A DNA stretch of 64,000 nt, taken from Brachionus koreanus (Eukaryota > Rotifera > Eurotatoria > Ploima > Brachionidae). Shown here piece after piece: positions 62,609 through 64,000 of the stretch. Location of the stretch: assembly GCA_016987375.1 (NCBI GenBank), contig PJRA01000412.1:170113-234112 (forward strand), given 5' to 3'. A program made the position numbers and the translations under genes. Below the pieces are notes generated by a model, which searched no databases, had not been told where the DNA came from, and saw only the letters and a list, made by a program, of their open reading frames with translations. Numbering within the stretch: position 1 is the stretch's first letter; each line of letters begins with the position of its first letter.

Positions 62609-64000
62609 CTATTTTGGAAAAAAAACATGAAATTAAAGATAATATAAATTATAAAAAAATTTATTGAATTTTTATTATTTTTTTTTTAAGATTTTCTTTA
62701 ATTATTTTGGTTAATTTTAGTTTTTGAAATTAATTTATATACAAAATTAAGTAATAATGCTTTTAAAATTATTTTATTAAAAAAGTATATAAAGAGGAAT
62801 AAAATTTTGAATACTATTTAGAAAAATTAAGCCATCAGTGTAAAAACGATTATGTTATAAAAATATATTTATTTTTGAAGGAGAACATTCTCGAATAAAA
62901 TCATCGCTATTTAAAGAAAGACTTATCAATTTGATGATCACAAACAAACTACATGCCAAAATTTTTCAAAAATTTAGAGAAAATATTCAACATTTATATT
63001 TAATAAAAAAATGAGATAAATTAAAATTTATTGATAATGCTGAAAATTTTTCATTTAAAAAAGCTAACATATTTGAACATTAAAGATTTAAAATTTTTAA
63101 TAGAATATATATTTCTAATTATACAGTGCTCCGACTCTTACATAATATGAACATAATAAACTACTTTGATTTTAAAGTCTTTTAACTTTCATTAGATCTA
63201 AACTAAACCTAAACGATTTTTTTCTAAAATTCCTTGATTGAATAATTATTTTCTAACATTAAACTTGAAAATTATGGTTCAAATAGAAAACGAAACAATC
63301 TTTTAACTAACCGGTGTAAATTTTAAAAAAGATTGAATCTAGTATTTATTGACATATAACTTTTCTTTATGATAAAACAATCAGATCATGTGACCAGATC
63401 ATAATCCAGACAAGAATGGACTCTTGGTTTAAAATGACTACAATTAAAGAAAAAGAACGTTCAATGAGTGCAAGTTCATGGATTTGGAATGTTTCAATGC
63501 ATCTAATCGAAATAAATAAAGAGATAAGGGATTTGATAAGTACCAGTTGTCAATATTGAAGAAAAATCATATGTTCAAACATGTGAACATTGCATATGAA
63601 TGTAATTAGTTTCTTACTTTCAATTTGATCATCATGTTAAAAGAAGAGGCGGTTGAAAAAAGAGCTTTGATTGATTTAAATTGACCCTTGGATATAAATA
63701 TTTTCGGAAAAGTTTGAACAAACATGTAGCTTTCTTAGCAAATCGAATATTAATGGTGTAAAAAGAAAATTAACAAATCATTACATCTACAACATGATAT
63801 TGTTAATATTGAGAATTACTCAGAAGCTTAAGCTTTGAAAACCAAGACAAAAAAACTTAAAATTTTTTTTTTCTAACTCAAAAAATATAAGTTTTTAATT
63901 TTCTTTTAAAAAACTAAAATATAATTTTGAAATATAATTGAACGTGTCACTCTATTTAAGTGACACGTTCTTATGTATCGAATACTGGTTTTCATTTTGA
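62609..64000. other. Start of a long RNF19 intron
   Basis: 1.4 kb of A/T-rich sequence upstream of the RNF19 exon with no RING or IBR exon visible. It ends with a perfect 12-bp hairpin at 63940-63970. Confidence 0.55.
63940..63970. repeat. Perfect 12-bp inverted repeat
   Basis: GAACGTGTCACT, a 7-nt spacer, then AGTGACACGTTC. It is a perfect palindrome of mixed composition in an A/T-rich background, probably the end of an element, a protein-binding site or a transcript hairpin. Confidence 0.6.

Overview
The window is 64 kb of very AT-rich (about three quarters A+T), intron-bearing animal DNA. Every gene I could assemble splices at GT-AG sites, most introns are 40-60 nt, and the genes are separated by long AT-rich tracts carrying decayed transposons. 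Arginine kinase, an ARHGEF17-type RhoGEF, TRAPPC2, CUEDC1, ING and RNF19 together indicate an invertebrate metazoan. The base composition and short introns fit a small-genome lophotrochozoan such as a monogonont rotifer, but that is inference.

Layout, left to right: a LINE tail at the left edge; CUEDC1 (+, 2749-4178) tail-to-tail with TRAPPC2 (-, 4408-4896); an ING1/2-type chromatin reader (-, 7155-12030) split by a 3.1 kb intron; an 11-exon Src-like gene (-, 14560-17660) with two consecutive kinase domains; an ALDH3 aldehyde dehydrogenase (+, 20303-22197) ending in a CaaX box; a first exon (24839) and a 2.6 kb exon (30391-32958) that probably form the disordered N-terminal half of ARHGEF17; a sequence gap (33471-33972) with an unidentified minus-strand exon against it; LINE debris; the ARHGEF17 DH-PH-propeller exons (+, 40659-47625); two tandem arginine kinase genes (-, 50763-51891 and 53351-54474); galactokinase (+, 55308-56980), head-to-head with the second arginine kinase; a 4 kb transposon-rich gap holding a TIR element with a Ginger-like remnant; and the 3' exon of RNF19 (-, 61245-62608), whose RING part lies outside the window.

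The genes do not form a pathway; this is an ordinary eukaryotic neighbourhood. The most unusual object is the Src-like gene: N-myristoylation motif, SH3, SH2, a degenerate kinase domain (HRN and NFG in place of HRD and DFG) that still ends in a Src-type tail, then a second kinase domain that keeps the catalytic residues but reads DFE. All eleven exons join in frame to give 791 residues. This is the order seen in JAKs (SH2, pseudokinase, kinase) built on a Src chassis, and I know of no described animal family with it.

Exon models were built by hand from splice consensus, reading-frame phase and remembered family sequences; no alignment or transcript data were used.
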